Positions 45,522 to 52,442 of a DNA stretch of 64,000 nt are shown here, piece by piece. The translations under genes and the position numbers were made by a program. Position 1 is the first letter of the stretch. Each line of letters starts with the position of its first letter. The stretch is taken from contig NZ_FXAT01000004.1 of NCBI RefSeq assembly GCF_900177725.1, positions 124,001 through 188,000 on the forward strand, read 5' to 3'. The stretch comes from Paraburkholderia susongensis (GTDB lineage: Bacteria > Pseudomonadota > Gammaproteobacteria > Burkholderiales > Burkholderiaceae). The notes under the pieces are model-generated. The model worked only from the letters and a program-made list of their open reading frames with translations. It was not told the DNA's origin and ran no database searches.

Positions 45522-45770
45522 TTAAGCGTTGGTGCGGGTGGCGGGTTGAGCCTGATTCAGCTCTACCAGCGTGTTCGTGGCATCGCGCCACAGGAGACCC
45601 ATGCGAATCGCTTCGTGAATCGGGATGGTTTCACCACCGTACAGGATGGACGTTCCGTGATCCAGAGAGGCATCAGTCAGGTCCATCTTGTTGGTCCCAA
45701 TGGGACGAGCGGTAGCGATGAGGATGCCACTAGCGTTGACCGTAGCGCCCTTCATGTGGAGGAAGCCCAT
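45522..45770 (-). CDS. Small virion-region protein, 82 residues
   Basis: MGFLHMKGATVNASGILIAT and ILYGGETIPIHEAIRMGLL suggest a small beta-rich fold. It lies between scaffold (3-bp gap) and capsid, where some podoviruses carry a minor head or decoration protein. The assignment is positional only. Confidence 0.65.
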   Translation of the reverse strand: MGFLHMKGATVNASGILIATARPIGTNKMDLTDASLDHGTSILYGGETIPIHEAIRMGLLWRDATNTLVELNQAQPATRTNA

Positions 45771-45772
45771 GC

Positions 45773-46600
45773 TCAGAAGGCCGTGGTGGCTGCAAGCTTG
45801 GCTTCAACCTTGGCGCGGAATGCAGGGTCCTTGCTATAGCGCGGGTCCTTCATATCCGTGGTCATCTCAGCGCGGGATGCGTAGCCAGGTGCGTTGCTGC
45901 TACCAGGCTTGCCACCCAGAAGACCAGGCTCGCGGCCATTAGCAGCTTCGTAGCGGGCACGGAGGCCAGTCACAGCGAGCTTCATTTGGTCCACGGTGCC
46001 GCTCGTTACAGCAGCGTCATAGGCAGCAATCTCACCAGGCGTTAGGCCGGTAGCTGCCCACTTGACCATCTGTTCGAACTGCTCCTTGCCCCCAGCGGCT
46101 TCAAAGCCTTGAGCCTGCACCTGAGCTGCCAGAGCTTGCTGACCAGCGATGTACGCATCGACCATCGGCTTCGGGATGCCAGCATCCTCCAACTTCTTGT
46201 ACGAGTCTTCAGACAGCGCACCAGACTTCTGGAACTCAGTGCTGAACTCGTCCAGCTTGAGGCCCTTCGATTCCAGTGCTGCCTTTGCCGCGTCATCGGT
46301 AGCTGCGCCTTCAGCTCCTGCTGCGGCTGCGGCTGCCGGTTGGTTCTCTACCGGCTTGGCTTGCGATTGCTTCTGCTCCAGTTCCTTGTAGGACTGAGCC
46401 CACGCAGCCGTGTCGATAGCGCCAGTCTCAGCATTCCAGAACTTCTCCGGGACATGCTCAGGGCGAGCTGGAGCCTCAGGCGTAACTGCTGCGGTATTCG
46501 CTGCGTCGAACTTTGCAGCCATCGCTGCATCGTGTTCAGGAGTTCCCGGCTGCGGAGTAGCTGCGGCCTGGTCGGCTGCCGCGTTTGCCTTTTCGGTCAT
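45773..46600 (-). CDS. Capsid assembly scaffolding protein (T7 gp9-like)
   Basis: 275 residues, acidic, Ala/Glu/Gln rich and mostly helical. VPEKFWNAETGAIDTAAWAQ is a common segment of phage scaffolds, and the C-terminus is basic (YSKDPAFRAKVEAKLAATTAF), suited to binding the coat protein. It stands between portal and capsid genes. Confidence 0.9.
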   Translation of the reverse strand: MTEKANAAADQAAATPQPGTPEHDAAMAAKFDAANTAAVTPEAPARPEHVPEKFWNAETGAIDTAAWAQSYKELEQKQSQAKPVENQPAAAAAAGAEGAATDDAAKAALESKGLKLDEFSTEFQKSGALSEDSYKKLEDAGIPKPMVDAYIAGQQALAAQVQAQGFEAAGGKEQFEQMVKWAATGLTPGEIAAYDAAVTSGTVDQMKLAVTGLRARYEAANGREPGLLGGKPGSSNAPGYASRAEMTTDMKDPRYSKDPAFRAKVEAKLAATTAF

Positions 46601-46782
46601 CAGAAGTCCACCCGATATGCTTCGTGCGAATCAACCTGAACAGCGCCTTCAGGAATCTGGAAGCCATCCGCCAGAGTCTTTGCGGGGGCCTTAGCCTTCT
46701 TCGATGGGGCTGCCGCCGCTGCGGGTGCTTCATCTACCGGAGCTTGAGCTTCGCCGGTAGCTGCTGGGATAGCGTCTGCCAT
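46600..46782 (-). CDS. Small Ala/Pro/Lys-rich protein between portal and scaffold
   Basis: 60 residues: a disordered first half (AAAAAPSKKAKAPAKTLAD) and an ordered end (FQIPEGAVQVDSHEAYRVDF). Start and stop overlap or touch both neighbours by 1 bp, so it is translated within the virion operon. Unknown function. Confidence 0.6.
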   Translation of the reverse strand: MADAIPAATGEAQAPVDEAPAAAAAPSKKAKAPAKTLADGFQIPEGAVQVDSHEAYRVDF

Positions 46783-48344
46783 TACTGTCCTTGTGGGGCT
46801 GCTTGCTGCGAGCCCTGCATACGTTGTTTAGCCAAGCCACCAATCTGATTCACTGCGTTAGGGCCGAGGGTCTGAAGCATGTTCTGCATCTGAGCCTGCT
46901 GCTCTGCTGCTGCAATCTGTTCATCCGTCTTGATGAGGCCGTTCATGTCGATACCGAGCGATGCTCCGGTACGCTTGATGAGGTCACCCATGTTGACGTA
47001 TGTGGGGGCTACTTGAGGACCAAGCTGTTCAAGCGAGGTCATGAACTGCTGGAGCTTCGTGAGGTCGTTACCACGTCCAATGGCTTCAATGCCGGTGGTG
47101 ATGGCTGGCTTAATGGTCCCTTGAGGAAGCACAGGGAGTTTCCCTTGGCGCTCCATCTGGAACATCACCCGTTGTACGAGTGGTAGCTGAAACTCCTGGC
47201 TGAGTGTCGAGTAGACACCGCCCAGAGAACTCTCCAGCTCATTGGCCATGTAGCGAATCTCTTCCGCAGTAACCCGCTCACCGTCCCGCTGGATTGCGGT
47301 GTTGAGCAAGAACGCGAATGAAAGCTCTTGTGTGATGGTGTCGCACGTCTGCTTCGCTACTGCGAAGTCAGCCTGCTTGTTCATCTGAAGTACTGTGACA
47401 TCATCCGCATTGCCCTCCTTCACAGCGCCTGACTCACTCTCGGTGAGCACTCGGAGCTTCGTGGTGGAGTTCGGCTTGACCAGGAAGAGAACCTTGGCTG
47501 CCGCTGCGGAGCCCTGTACGATGGCCTTACGGAGAGCGTTCAGGGATTGAATGTCACCCAGATACTCTTCGACAAAGCCACGGCCATAGTCTTCCCCATC
47601 CACTGCGATAAACCGCAGAGGAATCCAGGGGGACTTGCCCAGAGGGTACGAGCCACGGGAATCAGGCAGGTCGATACCATTCGCCTCTTGGCACACTTCC
47701 CAGTTCGTGAGAGTGCGCTTGATGCAGGTATAGACCTCAATGATGTCCTTGTTGTCATCGTTGGTCTTGTTCGCCAGTACCGTATCCCGGATGTTTGCCG
47801 GGAGTTCCATAGGCGAGACATTCTCCTTCGTGATGATTTCCAGCACGTTCCCCATCGGGTCCCGCTTGACCACATAGCGGTCCAGCCTGAACACCTTCAT
47901 GCCACCCTCAGGTGCCAGGAAGAAGAGAACGTTGCCGGTCACCAGCAGGAGCTTTAGACCTTCGAACGCTGACGTGCGGATAGTGCTTGTTTCGATGGTG
48001 CTCATCACTGAGCGTTCCATGCTGCTCAGGGCGTTCTCTACCTGTGCGCGCATCCCTTGCTGGCCTGTCAGCTTCACCAGCATCACGTCATCGACCACTA
48101 GGCGAAAGAACGGTGAGTTAGGCGGAAGCAGGGCCAGCAGAAGCTTTGCTGCTAGGTTGTTGACGCCACGAGCGCCCAGGGACTGGTACGGGGTGCGGAA
48201 CTTCGTTGCACTCGTTGAGCCTTCTGGAGGGAGTAGGGTGGGGATGGTGAGCTTCGCACAGTCACGTCCACGTTCAAGGAACGCGTACCGGTCACCGCTC
48301 AGCTTGTCATAGCGTCCCCGGAGACTGCCTTCAGCTTCACTCAT
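46782..48344 (-). CDS. Portal (head-tail connector) protein (T7 gp8-like)
   Basis: 520 residues (T7 gp8: 536). Family segments are RGRYDKLSGDRYAFLERGRD, TPYQSLGARGVNNLAAKLLL, LPPNSPFFRLVVDD and AEEIRYMANELESSLGGVYS. It forms the dodecameric ring for DNA packaging and tail attachment. Gln-rich C-terminus. Confidence 0.95.
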   Translation of the reverse strand: MSEAEGSLRGRYDKLSGDRYAFLERGRDCAKLTIPTLLPPEGSTSATKFRTPYQSLGARGVNNLAAKLLLALLPPNSPFFRLVVDDVMLVKLTGQQGMRAQVENALSSMERSVMSTIETSTIRTSAFEGLKLLLVTGNVLFFLAPEGGMKVFRLDRYVVKRDPMGNVLEIITKENVSPMELPANIRDTVLANKTNDDNKDIIEVYTCIKRTLTNWEVCQEANGIDLPDSRGSYPLGKSPWIPLRFIAVDGEDYGRGFVEEYLGDIQSLNALRKAIVQGSAAAAKVLFLVKPNSTTKLRVLTESESGAVKEGNADDVTVLQMNKQADFAVAKQTCDTITQELSFAFLLNTAIQRDGERVTAEEIRYMANELESSLGGVYSTLSQEFQLPLVQRVMFQMERQGKLPVLPQGTIKPAITTGIEAIGRGNDLTKLQQFMTSLEQLGPQVAPTYVNMGDLIKRTGASLGIDMNGLIKTDEQIAAAEQQAQMQNMLQTLGPNAVNQIGGLAKQRMQGSQQAAPQGQ

Positions 48345-48553
48345 CCTTGGGGAATCGTGAGACCATTCGCGGCTGTGGCTGCGGTGGTTGGCTGGGTCAG
48401 GTCAATACGCAGCGCATTACGCCCAGCCGATGCTGCCCGTTGACCGCCTACAGTTGCACTGTTCGGGGTGTTGTCAGGGTTCGCCATCGGATTGGGGGTT
48501 TGAGCTGGTGCGACCGTCTGCTTCTTCGGAGTGTCAGGAGCTGACATGCACAT
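48341..48553 (-). CDS. Small Pro/Thr/Ala-rich virion-region protein
   Basis: 70 residues from ATG 48553 (a second ATG two codons on). It is low-complexity throughout, with a conserved-looking basic centre GGQRAASAGRNALRIDL. It overlaps the portal start by 4 bp. Short proteins of this type (T7 gp7.3 position) occur upstream of portal genes and may be tail-assembly factors. Confidence 0.6.
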   Translation of the reverse strand: MCMSAPDTPKKQTVAPAQTPNPMANPDNTPNSATVGGQRAASAGRNALRIDLTQPTTAATAANGLTIPQG

Positions 48554-48564
48554 GGGGAGGGACC

Positions 48565-48756
48565 TCAGGAGGGGTCGTTAGCCTCTGCGTACTTCGCATG
48601 CAGGACTTCGACTAAGCGGCGCTCTCCAACCTTAATCCAGAGTTCCGCTGGGGAATCCTTCGGGTCGGGGAGGCGTAGGGGATACAGCTCATCAAGTGCC
48701 TTCAGGAGGTCAAGCGTGATGAGGCTGCCAATGCGGGATGAGAGTGAATCGGACAT
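48565..48756 (-). CDS. Hypothetical protein upstream of the virion operon
   Basis: 63 residues, MSDSLSSRIGSLITLDLLKA followed by LYPLRLPDPKDSPAELWIKV, compact alpha/beta composition. It is first in the virion block, 11 bp before the next gene and after a repeat-containing gap. Confidence 0.65.
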   Translation of the reverse strand: MSDSLSSRIGSLITLDLLKALDELYPLRLPDPKDSPAELWIKVGERRLVEVLHAKYAEANDPS

Positions 48757-48797
48757 TACGCCTCAGTATCTCTAATACATTGCAAAATTGGCGTAGA

Positions 48798-48815
48798 GCG
48801 AGAGTCAGGGTTAAG
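48798..48815. repeat. Dispersed 18-bp repeat between replication and virion blocks
   Basis: gcgagagtcagggttaag, one base from the main form. It lies in the 109-bp gap at 48,757-48,865, together with ATCTCTA (48,774-48,780). Both elements recur together at 28.2 kb and 63.7 kb. Confidence 0.75.
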
Positions 48816-48865
48816 CACTGCTAATCCGCCAGAAGCCCTGTGGTAGCGGCTCCCAGCGGTTCAGC

Positions 48866-49282
48866 TCAGTCTTCCAGAACTCCGTCCAGGATGAACTGCT
48901 TGTAAAGCTCAATCGAATGGATGGCCTTGTCCAGGTCTTCGAGCCGCTTGGCCTTGTCGCCCTTCTTACGGGTTATGTACTTGATGGCCGTGTGAGCACA
49001 TGCGTTGAGCCCGTTGGCAATCGAGTATTCCATCGGCTGAATTTTCAGGCCCTTGTAATGAGCCCCACCAACCTGACGGTCCAAGGCGGTAACCTCATCC
49101 GTGATGGCCACCGTGGGGTTGGTGCCCCTCAGTGAGCTGGCGTCAATCGCCTTCCATTGCGGAAGCACTTCACCGCCACGAGTTTCCGAACTGGTACAGA
49201 CCCAGCAAATCGAAGGGATGTCATCCAAGCTTCGGCCCTGCACATGGTTCGCACAGGTGTTGCAGTCTCGTTCTTGGCTCAA
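48866..49282 (-). CDS. DUF3310-type protein with an N-terminal Cys cluster
   Basis: 138 residues from a TTG start (TTGA overlap with the upstream stop, AAGGA upstream). The N-terminus has CNTCANH and CWVC, a probable zinc ribbon. The C-terminus has YKGLKIQPMEYSIANGLNAC, AIKYITRKKGDKAKRLEDL and KAIHSIELYKQFI, which is the DUF3310 pattern of T7-like and other phages, sometimes annotated as nucleotide kinase. Function unproven. Confidence 0.75.
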   Translation of the reverse strand: MSQERDCNTCANHVQGRSLDDIPSICWVCTSSETRGGEVLPQWKAIDASSLRGTNPTVAITDEVTALDRQVGGAHYKGLKIQPMEYSIANGLNACAHTAIKYITRKKGDKAKRLEDLDKAIHSIELYKQFILDGVLED

Positions 49283-49437
49283 GCTTGGTCCTTGTAGTCA
49301 GCGCATTTTTCGGGAGTGGTGAACCACTGGATAACTTCACGGTCTTGCTGGATGCACCGCACGGACCCATTGCTGAGGTCAATCTTTCCGTGGGTGCAGT
49401 CCAGACAGGTCTTGCTGTTCTTTACTGCGGTTTCCAA
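49279..49437 (-). CDS. 52-residue Cys-pair protein starting at TTG
   Basis: TTG at 49437 with AGGAAG six bases upstream; it overlaps the exonuclease 3' end and its stop overlaps the next TTG start. METAVKNSKTCLDCTHGKID holds a CxxC pair, and later single Cys residues (RCIQQD, KCADYK) could complete a zinc site, as in the neighbouring protein. No function known. Confidence 0.55.
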   Translation of the reverse strand: METAVKNSKTCLDCTHGKIDLSNGSVRCIQQDREVIQWFTTPEKCADYKDQA

Positions 49438-50222
49438 AGAATCACTTCCTGTTTCTTGAAGTCGTAATCACTGGCACGGCAGATGCGAGCCAGGCGTGCC
49501 TGAAGCAATGCGTCCTCTTCAGTCAGCCCCTTCTTCGCGTAGGTTGCCACGATGGATTCCCATGCCCCCTCCACGTCAAAGCGGCTGTCATGCTTTGTCT
49601 CGTGGCAGTGTGCCTCCAGAATCGGCTCAGCCTTCTTAGGACCAATGCCAGGGCATCCCTTATAGCCATCAGTGGTGTCACCGATGAGGGCCTGGTAGAG
49701 GTGGAAGTAGTTGGCGTGATGTTCATCAATGAGGCGCGGCTTGGTGTCCTTAGCGGGATTCCAGAGCCATCCGGGGATGGTCTGCATATCCTTGTCTTCG
49801 GACACGATGATTCGCTTGCCGGGGACCAGCTTTGGGTGGGTGGAGAGGATGCCCATGATGTCGTCTGCTTCCATCGTGGGCTTGCGGTAGCTGCGGTACT
49901 TCTCAGCCATGTAGTCCTTCACTGCGGACAGGTGGACCGGACGCTTCGAGTAGTCGCGGTTGGCCTTGTACTCAGGATAGATGCCGATACGCCAGCCTTC
50001 CTCAGTCGGGCAGCTCAGGCAGATGATGAGGTCATCAGCCTTCGTGGTTTCCATGTACTCAGCCAGCAGGACATCCACGCGGGGATAGACCTCATCCCAT
50101 TCGTCCACCGTTAGCGCTTCGATGACCTCACCGTTTTCCCCTTCGAACTTGAATGTCTTCTGGGAGATGGAGGCCACCTTGAACGCCACGATGTCCGCGT
50201 CAATCAGCAGCGTGGTCCTCAA
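49422..50222 (-). CDS. 5'-3' exonuclease (T7 gp6-like, FEN/PIN fold)
   Basis: 266 residues from a TTG overlapping the upstream stop. LLIDADIVAFKVAS, MEADDIMGILSTHP, VSEDKDMQTIPG and GDTTDGYKGCPGIGPKKAEP give the acidic metal-binding residues and the helix-hairpin-helix of the family. It degrades host DNA and removes RNA primers during phage replication. Confidence 0.93.
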   Translation of the reverse strand: MRTTLLIDADIVAFKVASISQKTFKFEGENGEVIEALTVDEWDEVYPRVDVLLAEYMETTKADDLIICLSCPTEEGWRIGIYPEYKANRDYSKRPVHLSAVKDYMAEKYRSYRKPTMEADDIMGILSTHPKLVPGKRIIVSEDKDMQTIPGWLWNPAKDTKPRLIDEHHANYFHLYQALIGDTTDGYKGCPGIGPKKAEPILEAHCHETKHDSRFDVEGAWESIVATYAKKGLTEEDALLQARLARICRASDYDFKKQEVILWKPQ

Positions 50223-50491
50223 CCTTTGACCGCTCGATACTGAGTCACTGTGACTTCCACAGGCTCCACTTCGGTACAGTCAGAATCACCGTAGAAGTAA
50301 TCCGTGTAATAGCTACCAGAGCGGTTCTCGGTAATCGAAAAGTATCGGCCAGTGGGGACGTGCTGCTGAACGGTAGAGCGGCTGGCGTAATCCTTGTAGT
50401 CGATTTCCCAATCACCGCCTACGATTTCCTTCAGGTCTTCGCTCTCATCTTCGAATAGCTTCAGGACCTCTGCCGTGGTGATGTTGCTCAT
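50219..50491 (-). CDS. Hypothetical acidic protein, 90 residues
   Basis: MSNITTAEVLKLFEDESEDL then beta-rich SGSYYTDYFYGDSDCTEVEP. It overlaps both neighbours by 4 bp. No recognised domain. Confidence 0.7.
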   Translation of the reverse strand: MSNITTAEVLKLFEDESEDLKEIVGGDWEIDYKDYASRSTVQQHVPTGRYFSITENRSGSYYTDYFYGDSDCTEVEPVEVTVTQYRAVKG

Positions 50492-51075
50492 GCGAACACC
50501 TCAGCGTCCTCACGGTACTCCGCGAACTCCACAGGCACGTACAGATAGAACCCTTCGAACCGTTCCGAGAAGCGAGCCCAGCGACGCATCGAACGGTCGA
50601 ACTGCTGCTGGTCTTCACAGTGGCTGAGGGTGAACCGCTTGTGCATCAGGTCGTTCGTGAAGGCCAACGTCTGACCGAACTGGCCGTTGCCCCGATACCA
50701 GCATTGGCAGATGCCAAAGTCATGATGGCGAGCGCGTTCTTCAGGGTCCAGACCGGAAGCCAGAACGATGACCTGAAGCGGTGGGCGGCCAGCATCCGGG
50801 TCGAACGGGTCACTGGAGATGTTGATTTCATACACATGCTCCACCTCACCACCAGCTCCAGCGTACTCAGCGGAGATGAGCGGGTTCACATGCAGGACAC
50901 CGAAGGCTTCCTGAAGCTTCCGCTGGATGCCTTCCGAGTGCGGGACGAACACATCAATGTCCTTGACCGGACGATTCAGAAGATGGTCCCGTACAGCGCC
51001 CCCCGCGATGAGGCCCTGCACACCTACTGCCTGAAGCCGAGCAAGCGCTTCGTCAAATTGTTGGATGAGATTCAC
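50488..51075 (-). CDS. Phage nucleotidyltransferase (pol-beta superfamily)
   Basis: 195 residues from GTG 51075 (GTGA overlap). GLIAGGAVRDHLLNRPVKDIDVFV carries the GG...R and DxD signature shared with poly(A)/CCA polymerases. The C-terminal part (HDFGICQCWYRGNGQFGQTL, KRFTLSHCEDQQQFDRSMRR) is phage-specific. No separate RNA-binding domain. Target, whether a tRNA, a protein or a nucleotide, unknown. Confidence 0.8.
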   Translation of the reverse strand: MNLIQQFDEALARLQAVGVQGLIAGGAVRDHLLNRPVKDIDVFVPHSEGIQRKLQEAFGVLHVNPLISAEYAGAGGEVEHVYEINISSDPFDPDAGRPPLQVIVLASGLDPEERARHHDFGICQCWYRGNGQFGQTLAFTNDLMHKRFTLSHCEDQQQFDRSMRRWARFSERFEGFYLYVPVEFAEYREDAEVFA

Positions 51076-51263
51076 TGACGTGCTTTCCTCATAACTGATT
51101 GTGTGGTGCCCCATGCGGTCAGGGCAGTGCGCGCCAGGGCACACCGCTGGCTGATGGTCAGGGGGTTTCCGTTGAGTTCCGTGGCGATGCCAGCGATGGT
51201 GAGCTGCCGATGTGCTTCCAGCAGCTCAGCCGTGTGGAACGCCATGAGCTGGTCGTGGGTCAC
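51072..51263 (-). CDS. Hypothetical helical protein, 63 residues
   Basis: GTG start overlapping the upstream stop. MTHDQLMAFHTAELLEAHRQ and a basic end (TTQSVMRKARQ). Helical throughout; part of a chain of coupled genes. Confidence 0.6.
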   Translation of the reverse strand: MTHDQLMAFHTAELLEAHRQLTIAGIATELNGNPLTISQRCALARTALTAWGTTQSVMRKARQ

Positions 51264-51454
51264 CCGCGCGGCTCCGTCCAGCAGAGGTGGTAGCCCTCCT
51301 TGACCTCAGCCTTCAGAGCTGGCCAGTCTTCGCGAAGCTCTTGAATCAGATGCTTCGCATACGCGTAGACAATGACGAATGGCAGCGCGAGGGTCAGCAG
51401 TAGGACACGCTGCCAGGGATATAGCTGCTGAATCTTCGGATTGAGTTGGCTCAC
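51260..51454 (-). CDS. Small single-pass membrane protein after the spanins
   Basis: 64 residues from a GTG overlapping the o-spanin stop. One hydrophobic helix (VLLLTLALPFVIVYAYA) with a charged cytoplasmic-like tail (ELREDWPALKAEVKEGY). It could belong to the lysis group or affect the membrane otherwise. Confidence 0.6.
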   Translation of the reverse strand: MSQLNPKIQQLYPWQRVLLLTLALPFVIVYAYAKHLIQELREDWPALKAEVKEGYHLCWTEPRG

Positions 51455-51696
51455 TTCGGGTCCTTTTGAAAGTCCTCAATGCGGCCCTTGTCAGCGTTGC
51501 ACGAGTTCAGTTGGTTGTCGTATGCCTTGATGCAGTCCACCAGGTCTCCGTTAGTGGCCAGCCTGCACACCGCTGCTTGCGTTCGCGCTGTCAGCGACTT
51601 GGGGATTGCTACCGTTTTGGTCTCGGTGACAATCGGGGCTTCGGACTGCGGTTCGCTCACACAGGCTGAGAACAACAGCGGAAGGCACAGGCTCAT
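51451..51696 (-). CDS. o-spanin (Rz1-like outer-membrane lipoprotein), nested in the i-spanin gene
   Basis: A lipobox LLFSAC followed by Ser/Glu/Pro-rich sequence lies in a second frame overlapping the i-spanin 3' half. From ATG 51696 the protein has 81 residues. A non-ATG start ~10-20 codons upstream would add the usual basic residues (WSKRG) before the signal. Rz1 pairs with Rz to fuse inner and outer membranes at lysis. Nested Rz/Rz1 architecture supports the call. Confidence 0.75.
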   Translation of the reverse strand: MSLCLPLLFSACVSEPQSEAPIVTETKTVAIPKSLTARTQAAVCRLATNGDLVDCIKAYDNQLNSCNADKGRIEDFQKDPK

Positions 51697-52024
51697 CAGC
51701 CCACGCTTTGACCACAGGGCTGCTCGCTGCGAGGACTTCACGCTGATGCTTGAATGCTGCGTTGTCTTTGTGGATTGCTTGCTCACTTGCTTGCTTCTCC
51801 TGGGTAATGGTGTCGAGCTGGCTGAGCTTCTGAACGGCTACTTCCGTAGCACTCGAAGCCTTCACTGAGTTAGCCTTCAGGGTCACGTTCGTGGCCTGGA
51901 GCTGCCCGTTCTGCTTCACCGTCGATGTGAATGTGTGGACCGCAAAGAAAGCTGCGGCACAAATGAAAAGGGCCACCGCGATTCCGATGGCCCACTTGAT
52001 GACACTGCTCGTTAGTCCGAACAT
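51551..52024 (-). CDS. i-spanin (Rz-like)
   Basis: 157 residues. N-terminal membrane anchor IKWAIGIAVALFICAAAFFAV, then a periplasmic helical/coiled-coil region (VQKLSQLDTITQEKQASEQA). The Rz1-like lipoprotein gene overlaps its 3' part. In T7 the Rz/Rz1 pair sits beside the terminase; here it lies after the DNA polymerase gene. Confidence 0.78.
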   Translation of the reverse strand: MFGLTSSVIKWAIGIAVALFICAAAFFAVHTFTSTVKQNGQLQATNVTLKANSVKASSATEVAVQKLSQLDTITQEKQASEQAIHKDNAAFKHQREVLAASSPVVKAWADEPVPSAVVLSLCERTAVRSPDCHRDQNGSNPQVADSANASSGVQAGH

Positions 52025-52218
52025 CAGTTCTCCCCCAAGTAGAGGTGGTTGGTCCCCAGGCTTGTGTTGTAGTCCACGTTACCTTCGTAAGGGTCTAGGT
52101 TGAGAGGCTCGAATCGTGTAGTGGTGTAGTAATTTCCGCGCTCTTCCTCCAGCACGAACACCTCTGCATCATCAGGAAGGCCCGCAAGGTACTCCCTGAG
52201 CTGCGCCACGGTGGCCAT
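52024..52218 (-). CDS. Hypothetical protein, 64 residues
   Basis: MATVAQLREYLAGLPDDAEV, a short acidic sequence typical of small phage proteins that start with a 'regulate/assess' helix, then YYTTTRFEPLNLDPYEGNVD. It touches both neighbours by 1-bp overlaps. Unknown role. Confidence 0.65.
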   Translation of the reverse strand: MATVAQLREYLAGLPDDAEVFVLEEERGNYYTTTRFEPLNLDPYEGNVDYNTSLGTNHLYLGEN

Positions 52219-52442
52219 CAGTGGACCTCCAGGAACGCCTTGCCCTTGCGCGTGGCGAACCACTTACGCCCGAACTTACCGCGCTCCTGCTCGGTCGTGA
52301 TGAGGCCCATTGATGCTGCCATGCTCACGTACCCAGCATTCACGCGCGCGTAATCGCACTGGAGACTGAAGCCCCCATTCTGTGCGCGGTGCAGGACCTC
52401 AATGAGTCTCTGCCCAGTTGCGGCCGATTCCGTACTCTCCAT
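52218..52442 (-). CDS. Hypothetical winged-helix-like protein overlapping the polymerase 3' end
   Basis: About 74 residues from ATG 52442; the start is uncertain because no good ribosome site precedes it. SMAASMGLITTEQERGKFGR and KWFATRKGKAFLEVH look like the recognition helix and wing of a small winged-helix domain. Confidence 0.5.
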   Translation of the reverse strand: MESTESAATGQRLIEVLHRAQNGGFSLQCDYARVNAGYVSMAASMGLITTEQERGKFGRKWFATRKGKAFLEVH

